A stretch of 64,000 nt of DNA from Sphagnum compactum (taxonomy: Eukaryota > Bryophyta > Sphagnopsida > Sphagnales), in contig OZ234496.1 of the NCBI GenBank assembly GCA_965153455.1, forward strand, positions 12,137,668 to 12,201,667. The letters run 5' to 3'. Position numbers and translations under genes: made by a program. Below, piece after piece: positions 22,240 to 34,963 of this stretch (within the stretch, counting starts at the first letter, position 1; every line of letters starts with the position of its first letter). The notes below the pieces were generated by a model that was not told where the DNA came from, searched no databases, and saw nothing but the letters and a program-made list of their open reading frames with translations.

Positions 22240-25070
22240 TCCAAGTAGATGACAACTTTTTAATGAGGCAATGTTTAGCATGGTCAATAAAACTATGGAA
22301 CAACATGTGCTCCTTGCCTTTATTGGAGTCATTGTAATCATTGCCACATTTGACCTTTGGATGTCACAAAGTGGGTTGGAAATTTTTTCTTTGGTGGTTA
22401 ATTATATTAAAAATTTGGAACCATGTCATGTTACCTTTGAGGTTCATTAGACCTTAGGAGCTACCATGGCTACACAATAGAAGGAATTGCTTGCTCATTT
22501 TGGACTATGTGACAAGGTTGTTACATATGTGAAAGATGAAGGTGGCAATTTGAACACACACATAACTACTCTAATAAATAGAATTGCATGTGCTCCATTG
22601 ATGATAACATAGTCATATTTTGCTATTTGTTATTAGCAGGCTATGTCCAAATGTTGGCAATATGTTACTAATGATGTGAAAATTTGTGATGGGGTGAAAG
22701 AGGTTTCCATCAATGATGTACAATTTTCTTTTTAGGAGATTATTACTTGGAAAAAATAAATTAGAAAAGGTAGACAAGAATGGGATAAAGCTTGCAAAAA
22801 TGCCTTTCTTTGCCTTGGAAGTTGAAAACTCTAATGAAGACCAAGTTTGCATATAAATTTATTCTTTTCAAAGAGTCCTTGGGATAAAAAGGTGCCATCA
22901 ATCTTTGTTACTCACAACAAACCATTACCTTACAAAGAAAAATTTGAAGTCTTGAACATGGGTTGTGGCACAAGTCAATGAAATTTTATTTCCAATGGTC
23001 ACTCAATGTGTTTTGAATAAATTGGGGTATTATTTATTGTTTGACAAAAACTTTACCTCCATATTTAAATGTTGCATGATGTTCAACACAAATATTCATG
23101 CAAATGAATCGTGTAGGTGTTTGTTTTACATTTTTTTGTGATTTAAAAAAAGTTGTGTTGAAAATTTTGTATTTTGGAATTTCTTTTGGAATTTTGTTGT
23201 TTCTTTGATGTTGATTGTCAATTGGAAACTTTGACTCCAACTAATGCAGATTTTGGTGTTCGAATGTGATTTGAAGTCATAAATGTGTTGAAGCCATTTT
23301 TTGGCTTTTGTTTCTTCCTATTAACCTTACACTACACATAATATGTTAGTGGTGATGTTGGACTCGAGATTTAAGAGTCTACAACTTATTCAAGATTATG
23401 TGGGCCTTGATATGGCCATGCATATTGCAACAATGTATGATTGGGAATTGCTAATGCTATTTTTGTTGATTATTTTTAACATACACTAATAGAGAATTGA
23501 CATTTTGCAACTAATTTTTAATTCTAAATGGCATGCAACTAAAAATTGTTGTAGTTACCTAAAACAAGTTGCATGTGATTTTCAATTACATATGACATTT
23601 TGTACTTGAGTACATGTATATAGGGTATCATTATACATTTTCATTTGTCATATTCATGGAAGGCTAGTTACATATATGAGATGAAACTATGTGCAATTAA
23701 AATGAATCCCTTTTGTATTGTGCATGTATCTATGGTTTCAGCCAATTATTTCATGACATATGGCATTTTAAAATGTATTTTGATATTTATAATTAATTTA
23801 ATTTAGATAATCCAACTTAAGGTTAATAGGATGTCAACACATGTGGTGTTTGAGTAGGTAGGTAGGAATTCAAAGGCCAAGGTTAGGTAGGTAATTAAGC
23901 CTAAGTAGATATGTACATAGGTAATTTGGGATAATCTTAAATTTTATTTTGGGCTTGGCCTTTAGGTCCAAACCTTTTTTATTGGTTCATCCCAACTGTC
24001 ACTTATTATTTAACACTTCTAATGCACCTAGTTATATATTTTACAAATTTGAAAGGTAGGACAAACAATATGGGATAACAATTTTGACTACATTTTAATC
24101 GCAATTAAGCTTGCAAATTAGTTCTAACTACTACCCAAAAATGTTGTACTAACATAATCTACCTACTAGTTACATTAACTATTATAAGTAATAATAACTA
24201 ATAAATACTGATATTATAAATAATAATAATAACTATTAATATTGATAATAATACAATGATATAATTGTAATTATTGTAGTTACAGCTAGTTGTTGATCCT
24301 GTAATAAATACATTATTACTATCATAATTATTATTATGGTTAATAATTAATAATGCCCTTGGTTAGCTAAAGTTAAGATATCCTAGTTTAGGGTATTATT
24401 ATTATTGTAGCTAGTAGGATAAGCTAGCTAATGTAGCTTACTGGCATTAAGTGTACTAGCTTAAGTAGATATCTTAGGTATGTATTAACTTAGGCCATTA
24501 TTTTTATGACATGTGTCCATTTTGTACACCATTAATTACATGTTGGTTGCACACATAATCATATAATGCAAAAATTATATAGTGCCAATTTTGTAGTTGC
24601 GAACAAGATTGATCTAGTTGTAAATGACTAGTTGCACACAAGTTACAAAATGACTAGGTGCATATAATATGATTTCTACTAGTGATATTAACATTAGCCC
24701 CTATCACTCTTGAACTTGTTAGTGCTATTGGGCTTGAACTAAAAGTATTTGGATCCTTGGTTTCAATTGAAAAAATTATCCTAAGGGTCCTAAAATCTAT
24801 CCTTATTAAGAAGGATTGTGTTGCCAGCAAAGTTTTTTAGTCCTTTGATTTGGTGGGCATAACATGAACAATAATTTTCAAACATTGGATTCTTGGCCTA
24901 TTGGGATCGAGAACTTGGACAAATTGATTTTAACCATGAATAATTGGTTAGATGATCCTACTTGTCTACTTATTCAAATGAATTACAATTCAAATCAATG
25001 GAATAATTTTTGAATGTTGAAGATGTTTTTCTTGAAGAAAATGAAGATCTCCTTGCAAATTTCAATTGAA
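22240..25070 (+). pseudogene. decayed hAT-like transposase, copy 2
   Basis: Translation with stops and frame changes shows LCDKVVTYVKDEGGNLN near 22507-22555, then AMSKCWQYVTNDVKICDG near 22640-22695; both are transposase blocks shared with copies 1 and 3. Far downstream, near 24900-24960, IGIENLDKLILTMNNWLDDP matches the C-terminal block of the same family. The 2 kb between is AT-rich and may hold a nested insertion. No frame is intact. Confidence 0.5.
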
Positions 25071-25274
25071 GAGGAATTGAATTATAGTGGTAGTGGATAA
25101 TTGAAGAACAATACATGAAGTAAACCCTTTAAATGATATGTGTTGCATTTATGGATTGCTATTAACATTGTAGGTGGATGTGAAATGTGAGTGCACTTCC
25201 ACAATGGGGGAAAAGGCCTTGATGATAAATGGTATAGAAAAGTGAAACCTTTTGATTTATTTATAACTTCATAA

Positions 25275-25810
25275 TATAATTTTAAGGTTGTTTGTGTTGG
25301 TCCTTATTATAATTAGTTAATTAGTAAGTTTTTCTTTGGGTCTAGGTCTTTGTGTTTTTATTGCCATTATCAATGTAGTCAATTTTGTTTTGGGTCATAT
25401 TTCTTTAAGTTTTCATTGCCATTTTGAAGCACATGGCAATGCGTAATTTTTTTGGGTTGTTTTTTTTAGGTTTCCTTATTGTAATCACTTAGTTAGTTGT
25501 GCATTGAGTCATATGTCTTTGAGTTTTTGCTACCATTTTGAAGTACATGATAATGTGTAATTTTTTTTGGGTTGTTTGTATTAGGTTTCCTTGTTGAAAT
25601 CACTTAGTCAATCTTGTTTTGGGTCATATGTCTTTATGTTTTTGTTGCCATTTTCAAGCAAATGGCAATGTGCAAATTTTTGGGGTTGTTTATGTTAGGT
25701 TTCTTTGTTCTAGTCTCTTAGTTAGTTTTGCTTTGATTCATATGTCTTTGTGTAGTAGCCATGTGCATTGTTATTGTTTTTGGTTGGGTTTTAGGTTTCA
25801 ATGTCGTAAG
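25275..25810 (+). repeat. minisatellite, about 115-bp unit, four copies
   Basis: The anchor GTCATATGTCTTT (with small changes) recurs at about 25393, 25508, 25623 and 25737, giving steps of 115, 115 and 114 bp. Each unit also carries a TTTTTGGGTTGTTT block and TTAGGTTTCCTT. Copies are moderately diverged. Confidence 0.8.
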
Positions 25811-26139
25811 ATTTCAGTTAGTTAGTAATTAGTTGGTCAGTAAGTAAGTCAATTAGTTAGTGAGTTAATTAGATCTTCGTGTTGCAATGTGTATGCTACA
25901 AGTTTTACAATGTTGTTTTGATTGTGTCATGTGATCATATAATGTTTGTTTAATCATATATTTTGAGTCTTTATGTTGATGTTTGATTTGTGTCATATGA
26001 TCTTGTTGTTTTATGTGTGTGGTTTAAACAGGTAGTTGTTAGTTGAAAGTGCACTCTACCACAATGTGCAATTGAAGATAATTCAAGGACATTGCAAGGA
26101 AGAATGTGAAGGAAGACAAATTACAATTGAATTGCAACT

Positions 26140-26221
26140 CAAGTACTGATATTGTAAATAGTCAGTAAGTACTACAACATCAAGTACTGATATTGTAAAT
26201 AGTCAGTAAGTACTACAACAT
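26140..26221 (+). repeat. 41-bp tandem duplication
   Basis: Two identical units of CAAGTACTGATATTGTAAAT... at 26140-26180 and 26181-26221. Confidence 0.9.
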
Positions 26222-26409
26222 TGTTAGTGTGGCATTCTAGGTGAGACATTGCAACTCCTCGTATGTGCATAATAGTTTTCTCATGTTGAATGAAACTTTT
26301 CACACCATATATGTGTCATTGATGGTTTCTAATGTTGGTTTTGTCAAAACACATGCCCATTTGTTGTTTTTCCTTGGTCTATGTTGGTTTTGAATATGGT
26401 TTTGTTGAT

Positions 26410-26570
26410 ACGCATGCTCAAGTTGATGTTTGAAAGGCATCTCACATACTCATACATATTACGCATGCTCAAGTTGATGTTTGAAAGGCATCTCACATAC
26501 TCATACATATTACGCATGCTCAAGTTGATGTTTGAAAGGCATCTCACATACTCATACATATTATGCATGC
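26410..26570 (+). repeat. 51-bp tandem repeat, 3.2 near-identical copies
   Basis: Units start ACGCATGCTCAAGTTGATGT at 26410, 26461 and 26512, with a partial fourth from 26563. Because 51 is a multiple of three, both strands keep repeating open frames; these are a by-product, not genes. The very low divergence says the array is recent. Confidence 0.92.
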
Positions 26571-26659
26571 CCAAATGTTAATAAAGAAACAAATCTATGT
26601 GCATGAATGGAAGGCTTAAACCCCCAAATTTTGTGTTCAGCCACACTCATCCACAAGAG

Positions 26660-26806
26660 GCCAAATTTGGTTACAGGCCAGAGAGGAAACTACAAAACTT
26701 TAAGAATCCTTCTATCTTCAACATTTTGGCGACGACCCGCTATAACCCATTGTCTAAATATGGCGAATTAAAAAAATTCCTCAAAATCTGGCGACTTTGG
26801 TGCACT
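26660..26806 (+). repeat. dispersed repeat R3, copy A, in the promoter of the plastid protein gene
   Basis: About 145 bp with landmarks GGTTACAGGCCAGAGAGGAAA, TTAAGAATCCT, ATTGTCTAAATA and TTCCTCAAAATCTGGCGA, ending GGTGCA. A direct copy lies at 29868-30000, so the two flank the plastid membrane protein gene. It ends about 120 bp before the start codon. Confidence 0.75.
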
Positions 26807-26925
26807 AGTTCCCACACAGAAATCCTTTGTATCCTGTCGCAGTAGGGAATTGCATTTTAGGGTTTCCAGCTCTCACGAGTGTGGGCAAATTCTACGCTGT
26901 TTGTGGGTTGCAAAGGATCAGAGCT

Positions 26926-29522
26926 ATGGCGATGGCGGGACTGGCTGCTTCTTCCCCGTGTGTTTACTCTCCTTCGTGTTTCACCTCTCCATCTTCCAAT
27001 CTTCTTTGTTGTTGTTCGTCGTCTCCTTCTCCGTCTTCTCCTTCTGCTACTTCTTCTTCATCTTCTTCTTCTTTGTCTTTTGGTTTTCCTTTTGTGGGGC
27101 TGAAGAGGAGTACTATTAGGGGAGTGCAGAGGCATGAAGCTCTGCATCCAACCCTAGAGAGCTTTGGCAGCTACGCTGCAAGAACCGGGAGGAGGACAAC
27201 CCGGAGAGGCGTGGGTGTAGTAATGCCCATCAGAGCAGGCTTACCAGTAGTGTCAAGTATTCCAATCGTGGGACCTTTAGCTAATTTTGTTCTCAACCCC
27301 GTCCTTCTCTTCGTTCTGTACGCTGCAGGAGGTAGGCACCCCTCCACACATTGTTCTCTTTGATAAAAATCATCCTCTTTGCTCTTGTAATTTGTTGATT
27401 AAGACTGCATCATGCCCTGCAAGCGTCGTCTTCATTTGTGAAGTGTTTGCCACCAGGTGGTTCCCGGTTCTCTGTGAAAAGACTTTGTTTAAGAAAAGAC
27501 AAACTTTCTTTTGAGGGGGTTATGTGGATTTGCTTCTTTCTGGAAATCTGTGAAGTTTGGAATGTATGATTTGGGAGTTTTGTTGCAAACTCGTGTGATG
27601 TAAAGCCTAACTCTTGGCCACCATCACCTGCAAGTGAGGCCTGAGAAAATTGTAGATGGGGAACCTGGAGGTTTAGGTCAGAATCTCTGATGCCATCATG
27701 GTTTAGGTTAGAGTCTCTGAGGCCATCACGGGTCAGGACCTCTGAGGCCATCATGGGTTGATATAAAAGCATTTGGGAATGTATATGAATTTCCACATGC
27801 TCCTGGTTGCATCCTGAACTGTTGTTGTTTGCCTTGTTTGCTTTAACTTCCCCTGCATGTAGGATAACTGGATTGAAGCTCTCATGGTTTCTTGTACAAT
27901 GTTGAATTGCATAATGTAAACTGGGAGAGAGCCTTTTGGTTTAGATGCTTGCTTGTACAGAAACAAGCTATAATGAAATGAAGCTTACCTCCACAAGCTT
28001 GTTGCAGCTTGACTGAGGATACTATTGACGTTTTCTATTAGTTCTGTCTCTTGAGTTCTAGCCCCCAACATCATGATACTGAGTCTTCGCATGCTTCCAG
28101 AAATGTGACAGAAACTTGGGACACGCAGGTTGTACAACAGGTTTGCCTGAAATTTTGAGTTGACTATTGTATACTTATCCTCACCCACTGACAATGGGAG
28201 CTGATGAAGTCAGTGGTAGTCATTGGCAGCTTGTCACTACTATTTGTGATAAAGATGATGGTCTGACATTTTGTGACTTACTCATAAGGTTTTGACTGCA
28301 CCGTTGTCATGTTTCCTTCAAATTGTTGTGGTGGAGATTGTTCTTCAATTTCACAGATAGATAACTGATAGATAAACTGGGAGTCAACAGATACATTGAA
28401 GTAGCCACAGGGCTACATCATATCTTTAATTGGGTGAAGAAGTTTAGAGGTGAGAAGGGCCTTTTGTCTACTGTGTGCTTAATTCTGGGTATGTTACTTT
28501 TGAGGCTCAACCATCATTAGAAACAAACTGTCAGCAAGCATTTGGAATTGCAACTGACCAAGAACACATGTACATGCATTCCTATGGCACATGAATGCAT
28601 TAAGCAGTCTTATGCCTGAAAATGGCTCAAAGCTGAATAGGATTGCTAAACTTTCTAGTTATTGGGATAGCATTGTTTCTTTGAATTCAGGGTTGTAAGG
28701 TCCTGAATCAGATAATTGATGTGGTGCGACATCCATTCAGAATGTTCACAATCAATTGGGTTGAGGGTATACTCTGCCAGTTGGCTAAGGATTTTCTCTT
28801 GAATCACTAGATCTGAAACTTGTACTTGAAGGCCTCAACTTGGGTATGAGAATGCCGCAAAGATATCCTTTCTATCTGCCTTTACATGCAATTTTTTCTT
28901 TTTTCCTGAAGCCTAAGGTGCAAAAGTGGGGCTCATGTCTCATGAATTATGTGGTAGATATTTGAAAATGCTGCTTAAGGCTGTGTGAATGCGTAGGTCA
29001 AGATCAAGACATGTTTGTCTATTGAATGTGTTCACTATATCTTGTCTGTGCACTTTGTGTTGTGTGTTCATCTGCAATTGACTTGCTTGGGTGGCTGTTG
29101 TTGTCAAGTACAGCTGTAAGGTTCTGGTCGGGCTTCACACGAACAACCTATAACAGCTCAGCATCCACAAAATTAGGCATGACTGCTCTTTGGCCAGGTG
29201 CTTTTCTCTCTACCTTTCTGACAAGTCTGTAGTGCAGTTTTGAGATGTCTGCTGTCTTGAGAGCCTACACTTCGATGTGTTATTTTGGATGTTCTCTTTT
29301 TTCTTTGGAATATTGTTATGTGATCCAGATTCCAAATTCTACTTTTCAATCAAAGCACATATCAATCTGCAATTGCATGGGGAGCTATGTTAAGATCTGA
29401 ATTCAAGGGCTTGTAAGCAGCTTCTTGTCTTTTTGAGTTTACATTTACTTTTGTGAATGTGGACAGTGCTGTTTCTGGTCTCAAAGACATATCGTTCCAA
29501 CTTCAAGAAGGCTATTCAATGA
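26926..29522 (+). CDS. small plastid-targeted membrane protein, three exons
   Basis: Exons 26926-27331, 29114-29197 and 29467-29522 join in phase (406+84+56 bases) to give 181 aa. Introns are GT/AG, of 1782 and 269 bp. The joins read YAAGAVRFWSGFTRTTYN and ALWPVLFLVSKTYRSNFKKA, both smooth protein. The first 60-70 residues are Ser-rich and poor in acid, as in a chloroplast transit peptide. A hydrophobic segment follows (SSIPIVGPLANFVLNPVLLF, about residues 108-127), then the basic/aromatic FWSGF and a short second hydrophobic stretch ending in a basic tail. I recognise the pattern as one conserved among green plants, but I cannot name the protein; a thylakoid or envelope location is inference. 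Two ATGs (26926 and 26932) are possible starts. Repeat R3 copies flank the gene. Confidence 0.8.
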
Positions 29523-29867
29523 AAATCAAATTTTTTCCCTTGTAATGATCCTTTTTGGCTGATGATAGTGAACCATTGTATCACATCATCATAGATGCAA
29601 TCAATCCTTAGAACAGCAAATGGTGTGATCACATATGACATTTTAGATTTTTGCATTGCAAACACCCAGATGTTTTTTGAATCAGGCTCCCTAATCAAGA
29701 AATGGGTCATACTTCTTTTGTTGGGTTTAAGTTGTAACTGTCAGTAAGTAGTGTTCTCCCAAGTCAATTGTGTTTGCATTGCTGGAATACTTGCACCGAG
29801 GTTTTTGTTTCCAATTTTGTGATGTAGACATACTGGCTATCATTCACAAGAGCAATTAGCCGAATTT

Positions 29868-30000
29868 GGTTACAGGTCAGAGAGGAAAGTAGAAAAATTT
29901 AAGAATACTGCTATATTTTCGTGACCTGCTGGAATCTATTGTCTAAATAAGGTGATTGCAGAAAAAAATTCCTCAGAAACTGGTGATTTTGGTGCATTCT
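29868..30000 (+). repeat. dispersed repeat R3, copy B
   Basis: Direct copy of 26660-26806, lying about 350 bp downstream of the plastid protein gene. Its left extension (from about 29810, with CAATTTTGTGATG) is also seen near 42595 and in weaker form near 60440. Confidence 0.7.
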
Positions 30001-31391
30001 TTTTACAAAATTCCTTTGTGTGGGTTGTACTCAATGTTTTTTGTCTCCACTTTTCCTGAGTTCAGATTATTTCAAAAATGCAATATGAGGCTTCAAACAT
30101 GTTACTCTTTCGACAGACCAAATAAAGTATCAATTCACAGTCATTCAAATCTTATTAACTATAGTTATTTGTTTTTCACTGGCCATCCAGCTTTGATGAA
30201 GGTGATGCATCAATCTCTGACAAATTAGGGTTCAGTGTTTAGATGTTTTTATGTAGAACGTCTTTTATTTTTACTTGTGTCTTAGTGGATTCAACTTGTT
30301 CCATTAAAATGGTGTTGCAGGGGGTAACAAAGGTTTTTGTAATTCAATTTTGTGAAGTTGAAATTTGACAGAATCTTCCAAAAATTAGCAAAATTATTTG
30401 AATTTGCACTAGAAAAATTTCTTTTAAAAAACATTTCCCTAATGTTTGTTGAAAAAAAAAGCAATGGGGATATACATGTATTAGAAAGCAATAGGTTAAA
30501 TCATTGGGCAAATGTGGCAAATTGGGTTTGGTTGTAGTGGGTGATGGATTGTATATACATGATTTTCATGTCTACATAAAATATTTATGACACAAAAGTA
30601 TAGGTCAAAATTTATGATTATGTAGTGGTGTATTTTAACTATCAATTATGATGACATTAATTTCAAGTTATTTCAAGTCATTTTCACATAGGTAACCAAT
30701 GACTTTTTTCCCTTTTGGCAAAATTTTGCAACTTGGTGATTTTTTTAAGAAAATGAAGAAAACATGAAAATTTTGTGATTTAAAGGGTTTTATGTTTCCA
30801 TCTTTCAGAATTAAAAAATTTTAAATTGGCCATGTCTAGGCATTTCCTAAGTTGCCACTTGTAGCAACACTTTTGTAAAAATGTTACAACCCACCTACTA
30901 AAGTTGTTATTTAATGTTAATTAATGCTAGGGATCCTTGCCAATGGACCTACTACGATTTTTAAAAATAAAATTTAAAAATGTGTGCAAGTGGCAACCAC
31001 TTTGTCCTCTTGTGTCCATAAGTAGTTCCTAGTGTGCTTTTAGCATAGGAATGGGTGGCTTCTAGGTCACTTGTTGATTTAGTTTTTGGCATACACGACT
31101 TTTTCAAAATAAGTCCAAGTGGCGATTCATTTAAATTCTTTAAAAGTCCAATTGGCAACCATTAAAAAAAACTTATGTAATGAATGTGGTTACATTGCTC
31201 ATAACAAAGGAAAAATCTAGTAAATGTGAAACACATAGAGTAGCATTGAAATTGCATAGCCAAGGAGGTTGGAAATTAGAACACATTATTTCGAGGGGGA
31301 GTTAAACCCCAATTTGATATTAGATTTTGCCCAATGCAACTCAAAGTCCCACACCCAAATGTTAGTAAAATTCATGATGAAGTAAACATAA
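30001..31391. other. intergenic, AT-rich, no gene seen
   Basis: Short frames only. Nothing assignable. Confidence 0.4.
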
Positions 31392-32207
31392 TCACCATGT
31401 TTGTCCACGTCGTGAAAAAACAACTTCACAAAAATCTAGTGAACACAAGGTTTTAAGTGGCAACATCAATACGCATCTTGTGATCTTTTCAATTTGTAAT
31501 GGCCTCCTAATATGGACATTCTTTTGAGTAAATAATTCTTCTACAAAGATGTGGATTGTTGTGTTCAAGTGTTGCCCTAATTGATTGTGTAATTTGTCCT
31601 TCATGAAGGTAAGAATTGAGAAAATGCATTTGTCTTCCATAGATCTGAGCACTGGAACAATGGCTATTTAACCAATTTCATGTACTCACTTAATCATTGA
31701 ATCAACAAGCCATTATTATTAATTGTCACCCACAAATTTGTCATTTGAAGTTGGTATCAAAAAGTTCAACCATCATGGCCTTAGTGCATGTGTCCTCATA
31801 GTGAACTTAAACGTGGATTGTTACAAGTCTAACATATTAGCATTCAAAGGTTCTTCAACTTGAACCAATGAGGGTTTCACCTTCTTCAATTCACAATAAT
31901 GTTTCTTGATGTCATCAATATGCAAAGATAAAAAAAATTCAACATCAAGTTGCATCCAAAATTGTGGATATATAATGCCAAGGGCATTCATCAATTCAAA
32001 ATCCACAAAACACCTATCCAATTGTATGATAAACATGTCAACATCATTAGAATAGTAGGCTTTCACTTGTGTAATGGATGCTATGAAAACATCCTTGCAC
32101 ATTGGGCGATTAACCCCAACAATTGCATTGAAATGTGAGCTTGATATGAATGACCATCCATGCAAAATGCAAGGATTTCTACACCAATGTTGAGGGTGGT
32201 AACCCAA
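31392..32207 (-). pseudogene. decayed hAT-like transposase fragment, C-terminal part
   Basis: The upstream minus-strand frame (31821-32207) reads NPCILHGWSFISSSHFNAIV, DVDMFIIQLDRCFVDFELMN and IKKHYCELKKVKPSLVQVEE. The downstream frame (31392-31652) contains FSILTFMKDKLHNQLGQHLN, which fits the C-terminal dimerisation block of hAT-type transposases (aromatic, then KxKLRNRL). The frames are separated by stops, so the gene is dead. It may be a different subfamily from copies 1-3. Confidence 0.5.
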
Positions 32208-34634
32208 TCTTGGGTGATGGTGATAGATCTATTCTCCACAACATCACAAAATAGCCTTTCCCCTACCTCCTTTTTAGGTATTCCTCCTTGCTATATAAGG
32301 GATTGGGTAATGATAAAGGCCAAGTTGTTTGCATTACCACCTTCAACAACACACTACAAAATGAAGAGGAGTGGCACTTAAGGAGATAAAATTTTGATGT
32401 TATTTCAAGAGGTTAGGCACTTATGCATACACAATGTGAAAAACATTTAAGGTATATGAAATGTGAATAAAACGAAGGGCATGCAAAATGTGAAAAGTAG
32501 TTAAGGGTTTTGAAAATAATTAAATCTTGTTTTGTCCACCCCACATGATGTGACAATCGATCTTGGTTAAAGGGTGCAAGCAACCTTTTGTTGAACAAAG
32601 TTCACAAAAGCTTAATGCCACAAAATTGTGAATATAAATCAACACTACTAAGAGCTATTGATGAACGCCTTGTAAGTGGTAATGGAGTTTTGATGTTCAG
32701 TATTCACAAATTAAACATCACAAACAAAAAAATTAGAACCAAAAAGGAAATCCTAATTGAATTACCAAATCAACTTGATCATGATGAAAATTTTAATTAA
32801 TGTACCTTGTGAATGACTATGAGTGTGATGACATTTTTGATTGATATAACTTGTGAATGATTATGGGAATCTAAACATGATTGTCAATTCCATTCAAGAA
32901 TCAAAATCGATCAATTCCCAAACATCCAAACTTTTTGAGAATGATTTGTAAATTATGCAATGCGGGTGATTTGTGGAGTGTAGATGTGAACTATCAATAG
33001 ATTTGTCACTCAAGATTGTGAATGATTTGTGAGTTGTGATTATAAGGTAATAGGCTATGAGCAAATGTTGATGATCCCATTCAGGATCGATCTTAATCGA
33101 TTTTGATTGTTTAGTGTTAATGAGTCGATTAAAATTTAGAGATGTAATCCCATGAGCAACACCAAATATTACTAAAACTTATGATCATGAAAACTTATGA
33201 CTGCCAAAAATTAAGATCATGATGATTGATCATATTTCAACGTGATAAACAAGAACCCAAAAGTTGAAACACATGCATTTGAAAACTTGATAAGCATTCA
33301 TCAATCCAAAACAAAACAAAACAAAACAAATCCAAACCTAGTAGCAACTTGAGTCTTGGACCTTGAAGTGTTCAACTTTAAAGGTTTAGTAGTTAGCACA
33401 ACTCAAACACAAAGATAACATGCAACGTTTGATTTTCGAAGATTATTTCCACATTTATTGTTTGGAGTTGATAGTAACACAACAAGTTTCAACATCATAA
33501 TTGTAAAGTCGATACTTTTAACCTTCAAAGTTCAAGGCTCCAAGTTCATTGTTTTAGAATTAACATTCATGATGACGACATTACACAACTCCATTACTCC
33601 AATTTAATATAAAACCTTTGTGTGCAAAATTTAAATTCTTAATGAATTGCAAATATTGAACAACATAATGCCTTAAATGTACCACGATAATACTACTGAA
33701 CCCTACAAAAATCAAAGCAATGAAAACGATGACAACAAATAGCAATTTGTGATATGTGAAATGAACATTTTTAGGAGCAATGAAATGTGGGTGTGAATGG
33801 AAGAGGTAGGAAGGCATTGCATTACCAAACCATAAGTTTTTGACATGACAATCTGGCCATTTCGTCCTAAGCCAACTATGGTTCAGTTGATGCCATGAAA
33901 TCTACAATGGAACATTAGTGACAATAGCCCATCAATGGCTTAAATGGATTTGGTAGACAATTTCATTTAATTTAATTTTTAAAATTTACATCACATGCCA
34001 TTTGAAAAAAAAAACTTGTAAGTAAATAATAAAAGCACTAATACATTGTTGTAAAAGAACTTTTGAATATTTTGTAATCACTAAACTCATTTCAAATTAC
34101 TCCAAATGCTCCGACATATTCCTTGCTATTAATGTTTCACCAAAAAATTGAAAAAAGAACACTAAACACAAGAACATTTTGTTCAATCTAAAAATCCTAA
34201 ATGAAAATAGATGTATGCAAATATAAATATTAAAACAAAAAACCATGATCGTTATTTTCAAGCATCCCATGAACACCCTATCTTAGCTTTGAGGATGTTC
34301 AAAATATGTTTTAAAAGTTTTTGCGTTCACACAAATTGACAATTGCAAAAATTGGTAAACAAATATGCAATTTCTTTTTTAAAAAAATCACTCATTTCTA
34401 TTCTACGAACACTAGGGCACTACCCTACACTTAATTAAATCTTTGATTTTCATCTTGACATAGATGGTTCATCACCCTCCCAATTGTGGTGGTAGAATAT
34501 CGTACCTATGATTAATGTTCAACGTTAATTAATTCTCAAGAGAACCAGGCAATAAAAGAGAAAAAAATGTTAAATGTTTTGTCAAAAAATTCAAAAAATT
34601 GAACCAAATTCAAAACACAAGATAACTTCGAAAC
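32208..34634. other. intergenic, AT-rich, no gene seen
   Basis: No supported gene. A short AAAAC repeat lies at about 33309-33330. Repeated ATTTGTGAATGATT-type phrases at 32860-33060 suggest decayed repeats. Confidence 0.4.
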
Positions 34635-34637
34635 TTA

Positions 34638-34960
34638 GGCCCACTTTACACTAGGTGTCAGGGCCAATGTTCAACCCAAATCCAGCATTCCTATTGGTGC
34701 AAAAGTTGAAATCAGCCCCAAGGGAGGGCTTTACACTAGGAGTTAAGGGCGACATAGAAAAAAACTTTTCAATCTGCCCCCAAGTTACTAATAAATGCTG
34801 AACTTTTATGGCCTTGTATTGGCCCCAAGGCCTCAAAAAACAAGGATACCATCAAATTTGGGAGGCCAATTTGCTACTCTTGGGGCCAATTTGCAAACCC
34901 AAAAATGCTCAAAGTTGGCCCCAAGTTTTTTTGGCCCTGACTCCTACTGTAAAGCGGGCC
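34638..34960. mobile_element. Tourist-like MITE, 323 bp, TTA target duplication
   Basis: The ends are GGCCCACTTTACACTAGGTG at the left and its diverged inverse (GGCCCGCTTTACAGTAGGAG) at the right. Both are flanked by TTA (34635-34637 and 34961-34963). A three-base TTA duplication with GG-starting inverted repeats is the mark of PIF/Harbinger-type (Tourist) elements. A second internal copy of the end motif (GGGCTTTACACTAGG, about 34727-34741) is unusual. Non-coding. Confidence 0.75.
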
Positions 34961-34963
34961 TTA

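Noticed and set aside
26410-26570. CRISPR-like direct repeats
   Set aside because: The repeats abut without spacers and the DNA is plant nuclear. It is a minisatellite.
26344-26581. Frames with 17-residue repeats on both strands
   Set aside because: By-product of a 51-bp tandem repeat. No start context, no homology, and both strands equally open.
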